64,000 nt of DNA from Actinomycetes bacterium (GCA_021785695.1 JAJYEQ010000001.1:181917-245916); one strand, 5' to 3'; shown: positions 56,523-64,000, counted from the first letter of the stretch. Numbers and translations: made by a program. The notes: generated from the letters alone by a model not told the origin.

Positions 56523-57125
56523 CTACTCGCTCAATACGTGGCGGCCTTCGAGGGCCCTCCCCAGCGTCACGTCGTCGGCGAACTCCAGGTCGGCGCCCAC
56601 CGGGAGCCCGCTGGCCGGCTGCGAGATGACGAGGCCCGGCACCCGCAGGAGCCGGCTCAGGTACATGGCCGTCGCGTCACCCTCGACGTTGGCGTTGAAA
56701 CACAAGATGACCTCGTGCACGGGCCCCTTGAGGCGCTCGAGCAGCTCGGCGATGCGCAGCCGGTCCGGGGTCACGCCCTCGAGAGGGTTGAGCACGCCGT
56801 GCAGGACGTGGTACGTGCCGCGAAAGGCTCCGGAGCGCTCGACGGCGGCCACGTCGGGCGGGCTGGCCACGACGCACACCACCGTGGCGTCACGTCGCGC
56901 GTCGGCGCAGATCTCGCACAGCCCGCCGACCTCGGCCACGTTGCAGCACTGGGTGCACAGCGTCAGGCGCGTCGTCAGGTCCTCGAGGGCCCGGGCCAGA
57001 CGCCGCACGTCCTCACCGGGCTGGCGCATGAGCCAGAACGCAATGCGTTGTGCCGACTTGGGGCCCACGCCCGGGAAGCGTCCCAGCTCGTCGACCACCG
57101 CCTGGAGTGGTGCGGGATAGTTCAC
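56523..57125 (-). CDS. recR: Recombination protein RecR
   Basis: 200 residues; works with RecO (and RecF) to load RecA at gaps. Helix-hairpin-helix FPGVGPKSAQRIAFWLM (about residues 17-33), the C4 zinc finger CTQCCNVAEVGGLCEIC, and a Toprim domain with VVASPPDVAAVERSGAFRGT and CFNANVEGDATAMYLSRLL. The GTG overlaps the dnaX stop as GTGA. The ybaB gene that usually sits between dnaX and recR is absent here. Confidence 0.96.
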   Translation of the reverse strand: MNYPAPLQAVVDELGRFPGVGPKSAQRIAFWLMRQPGEDVRRLARALEDLTTRLTLCTQCCNVAEVGGLCEICADARRDATVVCVVASPPDVAAVERSGAFRGTYHVLHGVLNPLEGVTPDRLRIAELLERLKGPVHEVILCFNANVEGDATAMYLSRLLRVPGLVISQPASGLPVGADLEFADDVTLGRALEGRHVLSE

Positions 57126-58786
57126 CCGATCTCCTCGGCGCCGGGGAACATCTCCGTTATCAGGTGCTCACCGACGGACTCGACCTCGACGGTGACGTCG
57201 TCATCAGCGGGCGCGTCGCCCGACGGTGGCGCCGGTTGGGGCGGGCGCGGGGGGCGCGCGGGGGGCGCGGCGCGCAGGGTCGGGTCCACCTCCCAGCGCA
57301 CCTCGATGAGGTGCCCGAACTCGTGCTCCAGCGCGCGCACCAGTCCGTGGTGGATGACCTCGGTGTTGGCGCGCATCTCCTCGCTCGGCACCGCCAGGGT
57401 CAGGCGACCCTCAACGAAAGAGCGCACCTGCGCCGAGCGCAGGACCAGCTGGGCCGCGCGCGACGTTCGCGGCACCACGCGGTGCTCGAATCGCTCGCGC
57501 ATCGAGGCGTCGTCGGACGCCTCGGCCCGGGCCTCGGGGGAAGCCACGCCGGCGGCCGGGCCAGCCACCGGGGCCGGCGTCTCGAGGGGGGCGCCCACCG
57601 CTGACAGTGGCGCCACGGGCGGGGGCGGAGCGGGACTGGGGGCGCCAGGCCCGCCGAGGGCCAGCTGGCGTTCGAGGCGCTCCAGGCGCTCGGCCAGAGC
57701 CGCGGTCGTGGTGTCCAGATCCGGGCGAGCCAGCCGGGCGACCGCCACCTCCAGCGAGATCACCTTGTCGGGCGCGCTCTTCATGTCCCGCAGCGCACGG
57801 CCCAAGGTCTCGAGCGTGCGCACGGTGCGTGCCGGGCCGAGCCTCTCTCCGAGGGACGCGAGGCGGGCGCGATCGGCGTCGACAGCGTCGGCCACGTCGG
57901 GAGCGACCTCGAGTAGGAACATCTGGCGCACGTCGGCCGCCAGCGCCTCGGCCAGCTGCTCGGGATCCCACCCCTGGCGCAGAGCGCCCGCCAGGGCGGC
58001 CAGCACCGCCGCCGCGTCCTCGGCGATCAGACCCTCGACCAACTCGGTCGAGGGCGCCCGGTCCTCATCGACGACGCCGGTCGCGAGCAGCTGGTCCAGG
58101 GCGCTCAGCGCGTCGCGGGCCGACCCGTGCGCCAGGCGCACGGCCGCCTCGATCGCGTCGTCGTCGACCGTCAGGCCCGCCGCCTGACGCACGTCCTGAA
58201 GCAACTTGGCCAGCGTCTCGCCGCTGAAGAGGTGGAACTCGAGGTGCTGGGTGCGCGAGCGAATGGTGGGCAGCACCTTGTGCGGGTCCGTCGTGGCCAG
58301 GACGAAGACCACGTGGCTCGGCGGCTCCTCGAGCGTCTTGAGCAGGGCGGCCGCAGCCGCTTTGGACAGCTGGTGCACCTCGTCGACGATGTAGACCTTC
58401 CACCGTCCGGGCGTCTGGTGCCAGGCGCCCGCCGTGATCTCGCGCACGTCGTCGACCCCGTTGTTCGAGGCGGCGTCGAGCTCGATCACATCGAGGGAGG
58501 CCCCCCGCGCGATGGCGACGCAGCTGGGGCACTCCCCGCAGGCGTCCCCCTCGTGGGGTCGTTCGCAGTTGAGCGCCTTGGCCAGGATGCGGGCCGTCGT
58601 GGTCTTGCCGGTGCCGCGGGGTCCCGAGAACAGGTAGGCGTGGACTACGCGGCCATCACGGGTGGCGCCCCGCAGGGCGCGCACGATGTGGTCCTGGCCC
58701 CGAAGCTCGGCGAAGCGGCCCGGGCGGAAGCGCCGGTACAGGGCGGTCACGCCTTCAACGGGGATGGGCGTCAGATCCGCGGGCAC
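57122..58786 (-). CDS. dnaX: DNA polymerase III subunit gamma/tau
   Basis: 554 residues; clamp-loader ATPase and tau-type organiser. RFRPGRFAELRGQDHIVRAL begins the AAA+ module, Walker A is GPRGTGKTT (about residues 54-62), the zinc module is CERPHEGDACGECPSC, and Walker B is VYIVDEVHQLS. The sensor-1 region is FVLATTDPHKVLPTIRSRTQ. The C-terminal third has a Pro/Ala linker (about residues 380-420) and a tau domain. GTG start; TAGCAT six bases upstream (leaderless). No slippery A-run for a gamma frameshift was noticed. Confidence 0.95.
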   Translation of the reverse strand: MPADLTPIPVEGVTALYRRFRPGRFAELRGQDHIVRALRGATRDGRVVHAYLFSGPRGTGKTTTARILAKALNCERPHEGDACGECPSCVAIARGASLDVIELDAASNNGVDDVREITAGAWHQTPGRWKVYIVDEVHQLSKAAAAALLKTLEEPPSHVVFVLATTDPHKVLPTIRSRTQHLEFHLFSGETLAKLLQDVRQAAGLTVDDDAIEAAVRLAHGSARDALSALDQLLATGVVDEDRAPSTELVEGLIAEDAAAVLAALAGALRQGWDPEQLAEALAADVRQMFLLEVAPDVADAVDADRARLASLGERLGPARTVRTLETLGRALRDMKSAPDKVISLEVAVARLARPDLDTTTAALAERLERLERQLALGGPGAPSPAPPPPVAPLSAVGAPLETPAPVAGPAAGVASPEARAEASDDASMRERFEHRVVPRTSRAAQLVLRSAQVRSFVEGRLTLAVPSEEMRANTEVIHHGLVRALEHEFGHLIEVRWEVDPTLRAAPPARPPRPPQPAPPSGDAPADDDVTVEVESVGEHLITEMFPGAEEIG

Positions 58787-58827
58787 GGCCCGATGCTACC
58801 GGTCACCTGGTCCCCGGCCCGGCGCCC

Positions 58828-58939
58828 AAAGCGATGGCCAGGCGAACCGTGGCACCCAGTCAGACTCGCTGAGAGCTGCTGGCTTCCACCCCTGACTCGG
58901 TTCACGAGCGACCGTCGCACGGGACCCGGCCATCGCTTT
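58828..58939 (-). ncRNA. ffs: Signal recognition particle RNA (bacterial small type, 4.5S-like)
   Basis: The ends 58828-58839 and 58928-58939 pair perfectly over 12 bp. The apical part contains the Ffh-binding domain with GTCAGG, GGAAG and AGCAGC in the right order, preceded by GTGAACC. The length of about 106-112 bases is the actinobacterial/proteobacterial small form without an Alu domain. Position next to dnaX matches many bacteria. A TAGCCT -10 lies at 58956-58961. Confidence 0.85.
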
Positions 58940-59017
58940 CGGCGTCGGTCCGACCAGGCTAGCGCCGGGGCCGCGTGTCGGGTCAGGTAGCCTGTCCGAT
59001 GCCCGCTTGGCGGGTCT

Positions 59018-59105
59018 GGAGGAGTGCGAGAGCGGCCGAATCGGCACGATTGGAAATCGTGTGTGGGGCAACCCACCGTGGGTTCAAATCCCACCTCCTC
59101 CGCCA
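59018..59105 (+). tRNA. tRNA-Ser (GGA anticodon)
   Basis: 88-base class II tRNA. Acceptor GGAGGAG/CTCCTCC pairs fully, the anticodon loop is TTGGAAA with GGA, a long variable arm follows, the T-loop is TTCAAAT, and discriminator G with an encoded CCA ends it (59103-59105). TAGCCT at 58988-58993 is a possible -10. The composition changes abruptly right after its 3' end, so it is the probable insertion point of the accessory region. Confidence 0.97.
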
Positions 59106-59113
59106 CGGGGTGT

Positions 59114-59146
59114 TTACGAAAGTAGACCCCAACTGCTTACGAAAGT
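59114..59146 (+). repeat. Direct repeat TTACGAAAGT x2
   Basis: Two identical 10-base copies start 23 bases apart, only nine bases beyond the tRNA-Ser CCA end. IS21-type and related elements carry such multiple terminal repeats; this may be a relic of one end. Confidence 0.5.
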
Positions 59147-59262
59147 CCGGCCACGAGCCCCCGAGGCTGGTGTCACCGTCCATGTCGGCCCGCAGATCAC
59201 CTACGGGCGGCTCTACGCCCTCACGACCGCGCGGGCGAACCGTTCAACGCAGCGAGAATGGC

Positions 59263-59287
59263 CCGCAGGACGTGACTCGTCCTGCGG
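59263..59287 (+). terminator. 10-bp hairpin, possible terminator
   Basis: Perfect stem 59263-59272 with 59278-59287 and a 5-base loop, without a U-tract. It could end transcription from tRNA-Ser, 158 bases upstream, or be the relic of a mobile-element end. Confidence 0.35.
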
Positions 59288-59436
59288 ACTGCTATCTGGA
59301 GAAGGCTGCTCGCCTACGAGGTGACGTCGTCAGGTGGATCGAGGGAACTAAAGGGCTCCGCGAGGCAGATCTGACCGTTTTCGTCGAGTTCCTCGAAACC
59401 GTGGTCGAGCGGAAACGGTACGCAAAGTGGGTCTGA
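59272..59436 (+). CDS. Short hypothetical open frame
   Basis: 54 codons from a GTG: helical, charged sequence (CYLEKAARLRGDVVRWIEGT, LTVFVEFLETVVERKRYAKW). The frame is open further upstream only through tRNA-Ser. The GTG lies inside a hairpin and the ribosome binding site is poor. The sequence reads like the C-terminal piece of a larger helical protein, so it may be a gene remnant. No family recognised. Confidence 0.3.
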   Translation: MTRPADCYLEKAARLRGDVVRWIEGTKGLREADLTVFVEFLETVVERKRYAKWV

Positions 59437-59544
59437 CGTCGGTCAACCCGAGAACCATTGAGTTGCGGGGTTACGTGCTGGTGTCGGCCCGGAAGCCGAC
59501 ATGCTTTATCGCACGCCCTCTGCAGGAATTCTGTCTGTCGATAG

Positions 59545-60384
59545 TCAGTTTGGTTTTTCTGGAAGGGCGTTCGCCAGGAGGTTGGCCACACGCAGTACCT
59601 CATCATCGGTGACGGGACCGGATGCCCCGATCATCTCTGCAAGATGCTTTCCGTAGGTGATCCAGACACCATCGATCTGGAACGGTTTCAAGAAGAGATC
59701 CCACTCGGCGTCGATGAAGCAGAGGACCATGTGGACCGGCACCTCCAGGTCGCTCACTACGGTGCGCACCATGGCCGCCTGCTTGTGCAGCCCTCCGGCC
59801 AGCTTGGTCTGGTCATGTCCGTTGACGTAGACGTGATAATCGGTCGTACGCCAGCCACCCTTGTCACGGCGTTGCAGCCGGCCCTCGTACTTCTTGGCGT
59901 CAATGATCCAGACGCCACTCGCTGCGATGGCCAGGTGGTCGATGTTGGCGCTGGACCTTGGCATCTTGCGATCGTGGAGTAGCACCGCCCGGTCCCCGAT
60001 CCGCCTGGTCAACGCCTCGGCCAAGATGCGCTCGCCCTCGGAGCCCTTGGCCCAGGCCATCGTCGACTGGGGGTCGTCAACGAGGAACTTGACCAGGCCC
60101 GCAAATCGACCGAAACGCTGGTCCAGTATGGCTTCACGCTTCTGGTGACGGCGCTCGTACTCCTTCTGCGCCGAGCCACCGGCCAGACCGCTTTTGGGCG
60201 CGGTGAGTGCCGGCGGATCCGGAAGTGTTGCGATTGGCGGCTCGGGCGCCGTCTCACCCCCGCACTCAAGACAGGTGATCAACTTGGTCGCCTTGTCCCA
60301 GTGGGCTTTGGTCGACGTCGTCAGAGCCGTGCCGCACACTGAGCACGTGCCGGCGTACCGCAAGCGAATGACGTCATTAGCCAT
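59545..60384 (-). CDS. NERD-domain protein with N-terminal zinc ribbon
   Basis: 279 residues. The N-terminal zinc ribbon is C14-x2-C17 with C38-x2-C41 (TCSVCGTA, TCLECGGE). A charged helical linker follows (residues 70-110). The NERD domain starts at KGSEGERILAEALTRRIGDR and has DHLAIAASGVWIIDAKKYEG with Asp149, Asp162 and Lys164 as likely PD-(D/E)XK-type residues. NERD proteins are putative nucleases, often on plasmids and in defence regions. It is divergent from the MmeI-like gene; base composition is below that of the window's left side. Confidence 0.85.
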   Translation of the reverse strand: MANDVIRLRYAGTCSVCGTALTTSTKAHWDKATKLITCLECGGETAPEPPIATLPDPPALTAPKSGLAGGSAQKEYERRHQKREAILDQRFGRFAGLVKFLVDDPQSTMAWAKGSEGERILAEALTRRIGDRAVLLHDRKMPRSSANIDHLAIAASGVWIIDAKKYEGRLQRRDKGGWRTTDYHVYVNGHDQTKLAGGLHKQAAMVRTVVSDLEVPVHMVLCFIDAEWDLFLKPFQIDGVWITYGKHLAEMIGASGPVTDDEVLRVANLLANALPEKPN

Positions 60385-60463
60385 GTCTGCACGCCCCTCG
60401 AGTTACCACGACTGACTGCGTCCTCGGACGGTCTACCAGTTGAATGTAACAAGCGCTGTCTAC

Positions 60464-60480
60464 CGTTCACTACGTGAACG
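60464..60480. promoter_or_regulatory. Inverted repeat, candidate operator
   Basis: CGTTCAC-TAC-GTGAACG, a perfect 7-bp inverted repeat with a 3-base spacer, in the 234-base gap between the divergent NERD and MmeI-like genes. The size suits a dimeric repressor, such as the controller proteins of restriction systems; no controller gene is visible nearby. Confidence 0.4.
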
Positions 60481-60618
60481 TCGAACGACCAGTGCCCGCC
60501 AATTGCGGAGCCCTCTTCGAACATCGACTGGAACTTTCTCAAAGACTCGACGAAGCTCACCGAACGATCCGTCGATGATGCAAGACCTCTCGCGACGTCC
60601 CAGTTAGCGTTAATCCAG

Positions 60619-63429
60619 ATGACGTCGCACCCCGACCACGTTGAACTGTCAAAGCGCACACTCCGCCAGAGAGCGGCGGAGTTCGCCCGCAAGCACGCCG
60701 AGGACTCAAGCGAGATGGCCGAGCGTCAGATCTTCTGGAACGATCTGTTCGCCATCTTCGGCCGAGAAGTCAAGGAAGTGGGACGCTTCGAGCGCGCCGC
60801 TCACCGACTGTCTACCGGGCGCCACGGCTGGATCGACCTCTTGGTTCCCGGCGACATGGCCGTCGAACACAAGAGCCGCGGCGAGAACCTCGACACGGCG
60901 ATGACCCAGCTCTTCGACTACCTCGACGATTTACAGCCCGCGGCTGCGCCGTGGTTGGTGGTGGCCTGCGACTTCCAGAACTTCTTTTGGCAGGACCTGC
61001 GGGCCGGGACCGAGGGGCGCTTCACACTGGATCAACTTCCCGAGCACGTGGAGTTGTTTTGGTGGCTTGCGGGCATCGAGCCTCAAACAACATTTGAGAC
61101 CGAAGAACAGACCAACCTGGTGGCGACTGGCTATATGGCCGACCTGCACGACGCCGTACGGGCTAGCGGCTACGACTCGCACGCACTGCGCGAATGGCTC
61201 ACGCGCATCTTGTTCTGCCTCTTCGCCGACGACACTGAAGTCTGGACCTCGAACGCCTTCAAGCACTACGTCTTCCTGCACACCCGCCGGGACGGAACCG
61301 ATCTTGGTCCAGCTCTGGCCTATCTGTTTCAGCTGCTCGATACTCCCGACAACCGGCGTCCGAACAACCTCGACGAGGACCTCGTCGATTTCACGTACAT
61401 CAACGGCGACCTGTTCGCCACCGTGCTGCCCATTCCCTCCTGCGACGAAGCAACGCGAGACGCCCTGCTGGCTGCCTGCAAATTCGACTGGTCGGCCATC
61501 AGTCCGGCCATCTTCGGCTCGATGTTCCAAAACGTCATGACCCCCGCCGAGCGGCGCCATCTTGGCGCCCACTACACAACTGAGGAGAACATTCTCAAGA
61601 CCATCCGGCCTCTCTTCCTCGATGATCTCGAAGCCGAACTCGCGGCAATCCGAGTTACGAAGAGTGCACAATCTCGCGTTGCGCTCACGGCCTACCACAA
61701 CCGACTCGCGACTCTCACCTTCTTCGACCCGGCCTGTGGTTGCGGAAACTTCCTGGTGATTGCCTACCGCGAACTGCGGCGTCTCGAGACCGAGGTACTG
61801 CGCGCCATGCGTACGCAAGGAACCTCCTCGGTGACTCCAGCCATGGACATCGCCCACTTCCTCAAGGTGACCGTCGACCAGTTCTACGGCATCGAGATCG
61901 AGGAATTTCCCGCCAGAATCGCACGCACCGCCCTCTACCTCATCGACCACAAGGCCAACCGGGAGTTCTCGACCGAGTTCGGCGAGTACTTCGCGCGGTT
62001 CCCCATCCCGACCTCCCCGCACATCCGCATCGACAACGCGTTGCGCATCGACTGGAACGACGTGCTGCCCGCTAATCGAGCGCACTACGTTATGGGTAAC
62101 CCACCCTTCGTGGGTTCTCGACTCGCCGACGCCGATCAAAAGGCTGATCAGGAACTGGTGTGGACGGGCAACAGCCTTCAGGGAAAGCTCGACTTCGTTA
62201 CCAACTGGTTCAAGCTGGCTGCCGAGTACATCGATGGTCACCCAGTTCGTGTGGCCTTCGTAGCAACAAATTCGATTACCCAAGGCGAACAGCCCGCCGT
62301 GCTCTGGCGGGAGCTGTACCGGCACACCGGCCTCGGAATCGACTTCGCGTACGCCACCTTCGCCTGGTCCAGCGAAGCCTCGGGCACCGCCGCGGTGCAC
62401 GTGGTCATCATCGGTTTCTCCACCGTAACCAAGCCAACCACTCGTCCACTGTGGGTCTACCCTGACCCCGCCGGCCCCGCCGTACTCGTACGGGCTCGCA
62501 ACATCAACCCGTATCTCACTGACGGGCCCGACGTTGTCGTCCAGTCGCGCCAGTCGCCTCTCGTCGAGGGAATTCCACCCCTGCTATTCGGATCCATGCC
62601 GCGTGACAATGGCCACCTCTCGAACATCACACCAGGCGTCGCCGCCGAGATCCGCCGCACCGATCGGTTGGCATCTAAATTCTTACGCCGATTGATTGGA
62701 GCCACTGAACTCATCAACGGGACCGAGCGTTACTGTCTCTGGCTGGTCGGCGCGGACCCCTCGGATGTTGCCGCTTCGTCAGTGCTGCGTCAGCGCCTCG
62801 ACGCCGTGCGCCAAATGCGCCTCGAAAGCCGGGCGGCTACTACCCGGGCGCTCGCCGCGACACCGGGACTCTTCGCGCAGATCGCACAGCCGGACGTTCG
62901 GTACTTGGCGGTGCCCCGTCACTCCTCCGAAGCACGTCGGTACTTGCCCACAGCGTTCTTTGAGCCCGACGTCATTGCTTCCGATGCACTCCTGTTCATA
63001 CCCGGAGCTGACGAGGCTCTCTTCGGCCTGCTGTCATCAAGCATGTTCATGGCGTGGAATCGAGCTATCTCGGGTCGGATCAAGTCTGACCTTCGCGTGA
63101 GCCAGGAGATTACGTACAACAACTTCCCATTCCCCGAGATCACCGACGAACAAATGGCGAGACTCACCGCCACATCCTCCCAAGTCCTCGCTGAACGTCA
63201 GGAACACCCTGACGCTTCACTGGCCGATCTCTACAATCCACTAGCGATGCCACCAGGCCTGGTCCACGCCCACGATGAACTCGACCGCGTGGTCGACGGA
63301 CTTTTCGCCCCTCGCCGGCGATTCGAACTGGACGCCGAACGCCTCGCCGTACTGCTCGAGCGTTACGAGCAGTTGAGTTCACCACTGCTCGCCGCGGCGT
63401 CGTCAAGGACTCACCGACCGAAACGATGA
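60619..63429 (+). CDS. MmeI-like (type IIL) restriction-modification enzyme, nuclease and methyltransferase in one chain
   Basis: 936 residues, close to MmeI (919). The N-terminal nuclease has D73-x9-E83-x-K85 in HGWIDLLVPGDMAVEHKSRG, the same spacing as the MmeI catalytic triad. A helical connector follows. The adenine methyltransferase has motif I DPACGCGNF (about residue 371) and motif IV NPPF (about 494). The target-recognition region (about 600-820) and a helical C-terminus complete it. TAGCGT eight bases before the ATG suggests a leaderless transcript. Recognition sequence cannot be read. All key residues are intact, so it is probably active. Confidence 0.9.
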   Translation: MTSHPDHVELSKRTLRQRAAEFARKHAEDSSEMAERQIFWNDLFAIFGREVKEVGRFERAAHRLSTGRHGWIDLLVPGDMAVEHKSRGENLDTAMTQLFDYLDDLQPAAAPWLVVACDFQNFFWQDLRAGTEGRFTLDQLPEHVELFWWLAGIEPQTTFETEEQTNLVATGYMADLHDAVRASGYDSHALREWLTRILFCLFADDTEVWTSNAFKHYVFLHTRRDGTDLGPALAYLFQLLDTPDNRRPNNLDEDLVDFTYINGDLFATVLPIPSCDEATRDALLAACKFDWSAISPAIFGSMFQNVMTPAERRHLGAHYTTEENILKTIRPLFLDDLEAELAAIRVTKSAQSRVALTAYHNRLATLTFFDPACGCGNFLVIAYRELRRLETEVLRAMRTQGTSSVTPAMDIAHFLKVTVDQFYGIEIEEFPARIARTALYLIDHKANREFSTEFGEYFARFPIPTSPHIRIDNALRIDWNDVLPANRAHYVMGNPPFVGSRLADADQKADQELVWTGNSLQGKLDFVTNWFKLAAEYIDGHPVRVAFVATNSITQGEQPAVLWRELYRHTGLGIDFAYATFAWSSEASGTAAVHVVIIGFSTVTKPTTRPLWVYPDPAGPAVLVRARNINPYLTDGPDVVVQSRQSPLVEGIPPLLFGSMPRDNGHLSNITPGVAAEIRRTDRLASKFLRRLIGATELINGTERYCLWLVGADPSDVAASSVLRQRLDAVRQMRLESRAATTRALAATPGLFAQIAQPDVRYLAVPRHSSEARRYLPTAFFEPDVIASDALLFIPGADEALFGLLSSSMFMAWNRAISGRIKSDLRVSQEITYNNFPFPEITDEQMARLTATSSQVLAERQEHPDASLADLYNPLAMPPGLVHAHDELDRVVDGLFAPRRRFELDAERLAVLLERYEQLSSPLLAAASSRTHRPKR

Positions 63430-63755
63430 GCGACACCGGGTCTACGGCAGAATCGGACGTGACTCGCAGACAGCACACGGTGTCCAAAGGGACTCTGCGC
63501 CAGTTCACTGACCCGTTGACGGGCCAGCTCGAGTCGTTCCACCTCGTGTTCGAGTACCCGTCGCTGAAGTACCCCAAAGAAGTGGGCTACGTCTGGAACT
63601 TTGTCGAGCATGAACCTTCGGCGACCGAACAAAGATGGAAATCCACCGAAGATCGGCTTCCGGCTCTCTACTCCACCCTCAATGACAGAACGCTGGTCGA
63701 AATGACGAGGATTTCGGAAGTTCCCCACTCTCGATCATCGAAATTCCCCACCTGA
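63426..63755 (+). pseudogene. DUF4238-like gene, 5' part, cut by an IS21-type end
   Basis: It starts in ATGA overlap with the restriction enzyme gene, so it belonged to the same operon. RRQHTVSKGTLRQFTDPLTG and FVEHEPSATEQRWKSTEDRL resemble the start of DUF4238 proteins (a His near the N-terminus, then E..W..E). About 92 genuine residues are followed, from about 63703, by insertion-sequence end sequence translated to a chance stop, giving 109 codons. The rest of the gene (usually 250-350 residues in total) is missing from the window. Confidence 0.65.
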
Positions 63756-63894
63756 GAACTGCAGCGGGTTGTTGCTGAGACTACTTCGTGTTGGGCTGGT
63801 GCACCGCCTTTCTGGTCGCTTCGGATCGAGCTCGGTGACTGCGCATGCGGTAACTCTCGCCGTCGATGTTGAACTGTCGGCAACGCTCGAAAAC
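63703..63894 (-). mobile_element. IS21-type element, end with istB 3' remnant
   Basis: From a TG at 63703-63704 runs a stretch with two repeated GGGGAA-type motifs (complement reads TGGGGAACTTCCG and TGGGGAATTTCG), typical of IS21-family ends. Behind it, on minus, is the last part of an IstB ATPase. The element is interrupted at about 63892 by a second IS21-type element, so only this end is visible. Confidence 0.65.
63781..63891 (-). pseudogene. istB C-terminal fragment (IS21 helper ATPase)
   Basis: 36 codons ending ERCRQFNIDGESYRMRSHRA, then RSEATRKAVHQPNTK and stop; the IDGESYRMR segment matches the C-terminal end of IstB-type ATPases. Upstream, the frame continues into sequence belonging to the second insertion element, so the rest of IstB is separated or lost. 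Confidence 0.65.
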
Positions 63895-64000
63895 TGAGCA
63901 CTTTCGACGGTGAAAAGTGAACACCTGAAAATGGAGGGTGATCACTTTGGAAGACTGGGCCCTGATTCGAAGACTGGCGGCTGAGGGCATTACCCATGCT
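63895..64000 (+). mobile_element. Second IS21-type element, left end (continues beyond window)
   Basis: Begins at a TG at 63895-63896 with the imperfect inverted/direct motifs GAGCACTTTCG and AAAAGTGAACAC, of the kind found as multiple repeats at IS21-family ends, and leads directly into istA. It sits inside the istB of the first element. Confidence 0.6.
63938..64000 (+). CDS. istA: IS21-family transposase IstA, N-terminal 21 residues (cut by window edge)
   Basis: GTG at 63938-63940 gives VITLEDWALIRRLAAEGITH, the standard opening helix of IS21 transposases (a DDE enzyme with an N-terminal helix-turn-helix). GGAGG lies right before the GTG; a TTG three codons later would have better spacing. 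The remainder is outside the window. Confidence 0.7.
   Translation, partial: MITLEDWALIRRLAAEGITHA

Larger units (their letters stand above)
59106..59544. other. Junction region after tRNA-Ser, no convincing gene
   Basis: About 440 bases of lower-GC sequence without a clear gene. It begins with two copies of TTACGAAAGT (59114-59123 and 59137-59146), 23 bases apart, reminiscent of the repeated terminal motifs of insertion sequences. It also holds a 10-bp hairpin (59263-59287), a short open frame (59272-59436) and a 7-bp hairpin (59482-59488 with 59495-59501). I found no second copy of the tRNA-Ser 3' end within the window that would mark an attachment site. Confidence 0.5.

Noticed and set aside
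57122..58786. Programmed frameshift producing gamma from dnaX
   Set aside because: I saw no A-rich slippery heptamer followed by a stem in the region after the AAA+ module; the high GC makes one unlikely.
58975..59436. 153-codon open frame across tRNA-Ser
   Set aside because: Its first half is translated tRNA-Ser sequence. Only the last 54 codons could be coding, and these are listed separately with low confidence.
63438..63997. Short minus-strand open frames at the right edge read as new genes
   Set aside because: Apart from the istB-like end at 63781-63891, they are antisense of the DUF4238-like gene or cross the insertion-element junctions.

Overview
The window is high-GC bacterial DNA with an actinobacterial gene order. 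It has a zinc-type S14, the tRNA-Thr / tRNA-Met / rpmG / tRNA-Trp / secE / nusG block, many GTG starts, a PccB plus epsilon-subunit carboxylase and many leaderless genes. Actinomycetota is well supported. A deep, non-Streptomyces lineage such as Acidimicrobiia is my guess, not something the sequence proves.

Positions 1-26139 are the translation/transcription superoperon, all on the minus strand. In order of transcription it reads: tRNA-Thr, tRNA-Met, rpmG, tRNA-Trp, secE, nusG, rplK, rplA, an L10-type RNA leader, rplJ-rplL, rpoB-rpoC, rpsL-rpsG-fusA-tuf-rpsJ, then a hairpin-rich leader and rplC through rplO (cut by the window edge). Promoters of one shape (TTGCnn, 18 bases, TAGnnT) can be read before rplJ, rpoB, rpsL and rplC. 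rpsJ is therefore the last gene of the str unit, and the S10 cluster restarts at rplC. L10 carries a 54-bp tandem repeat array coding an acidic tail; L22 and S3 also have long tails.

Positions 26166-40850 are housekeeping genes in short, often convergent units: a GNAT acetyltransferase, an MptB-like mannosyltransferase, tRNA-Tyr, YajQ, GtrA, acyl-CoA thioesterase, DinB-like protein, citrate synthase, RmuC, PhoU, a TMEM175-type channel, aspartokinase and aspartate-semialdehyde dehydrogenase, and two cyclophilins. It ends in an apparent deletion scar joining the DNA-binding end of a response regulator to a 5'-truncated PspC/LiaF-like gene.

Positions 40930-47286 hold an ethylmalonyl-CoA pathway cluster: 3-hydroxybutyryl-CoA dehydrogenase and ethylmalonyl-CoA mutase on plus; crotonyl-CoA carboxylase/reductase, epimerase, propionyl-CoA carboxylase beta and a small epsilon subunit on minus. 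An acetoacetyl-CoA thiolase at 54784 can feed it. The genes together suggest assimilation of acetyl-CoA units through C5 dicarboxylic CoA esters, but hydratase, dehydrogenase and lyase steps are not in the window.

Positions 47418-54754 form a redox-regulatory locus: an Rrf2 (NsrR-like) regulator with an extra C-terminal domain, a ferredoxin-GltD-flavodoxin fusion, a membrane polyferredoxin, an AT-rich promoter region with TACGTA palindromes, and a NarL/NarX-type two-component pair. This is the most unusual functional unit here.

Positions 54784-59105 hold thiolase, SixA-type phosphatase, recR, dnaX, the SRP RNA and tRNA-Ser. From 59106 to the end the base composition drops and the content becomes accessory: a NERD-domain protein, an MmeI-like one-polypeptide restriction-modification enzyme, a DUF4238-like gene broken by an IS21-type end, and a second IS21-type element inside the first. 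This looks like a small defence island next to tRNA-Ser. No CRISPR array or rRNA gene is present.
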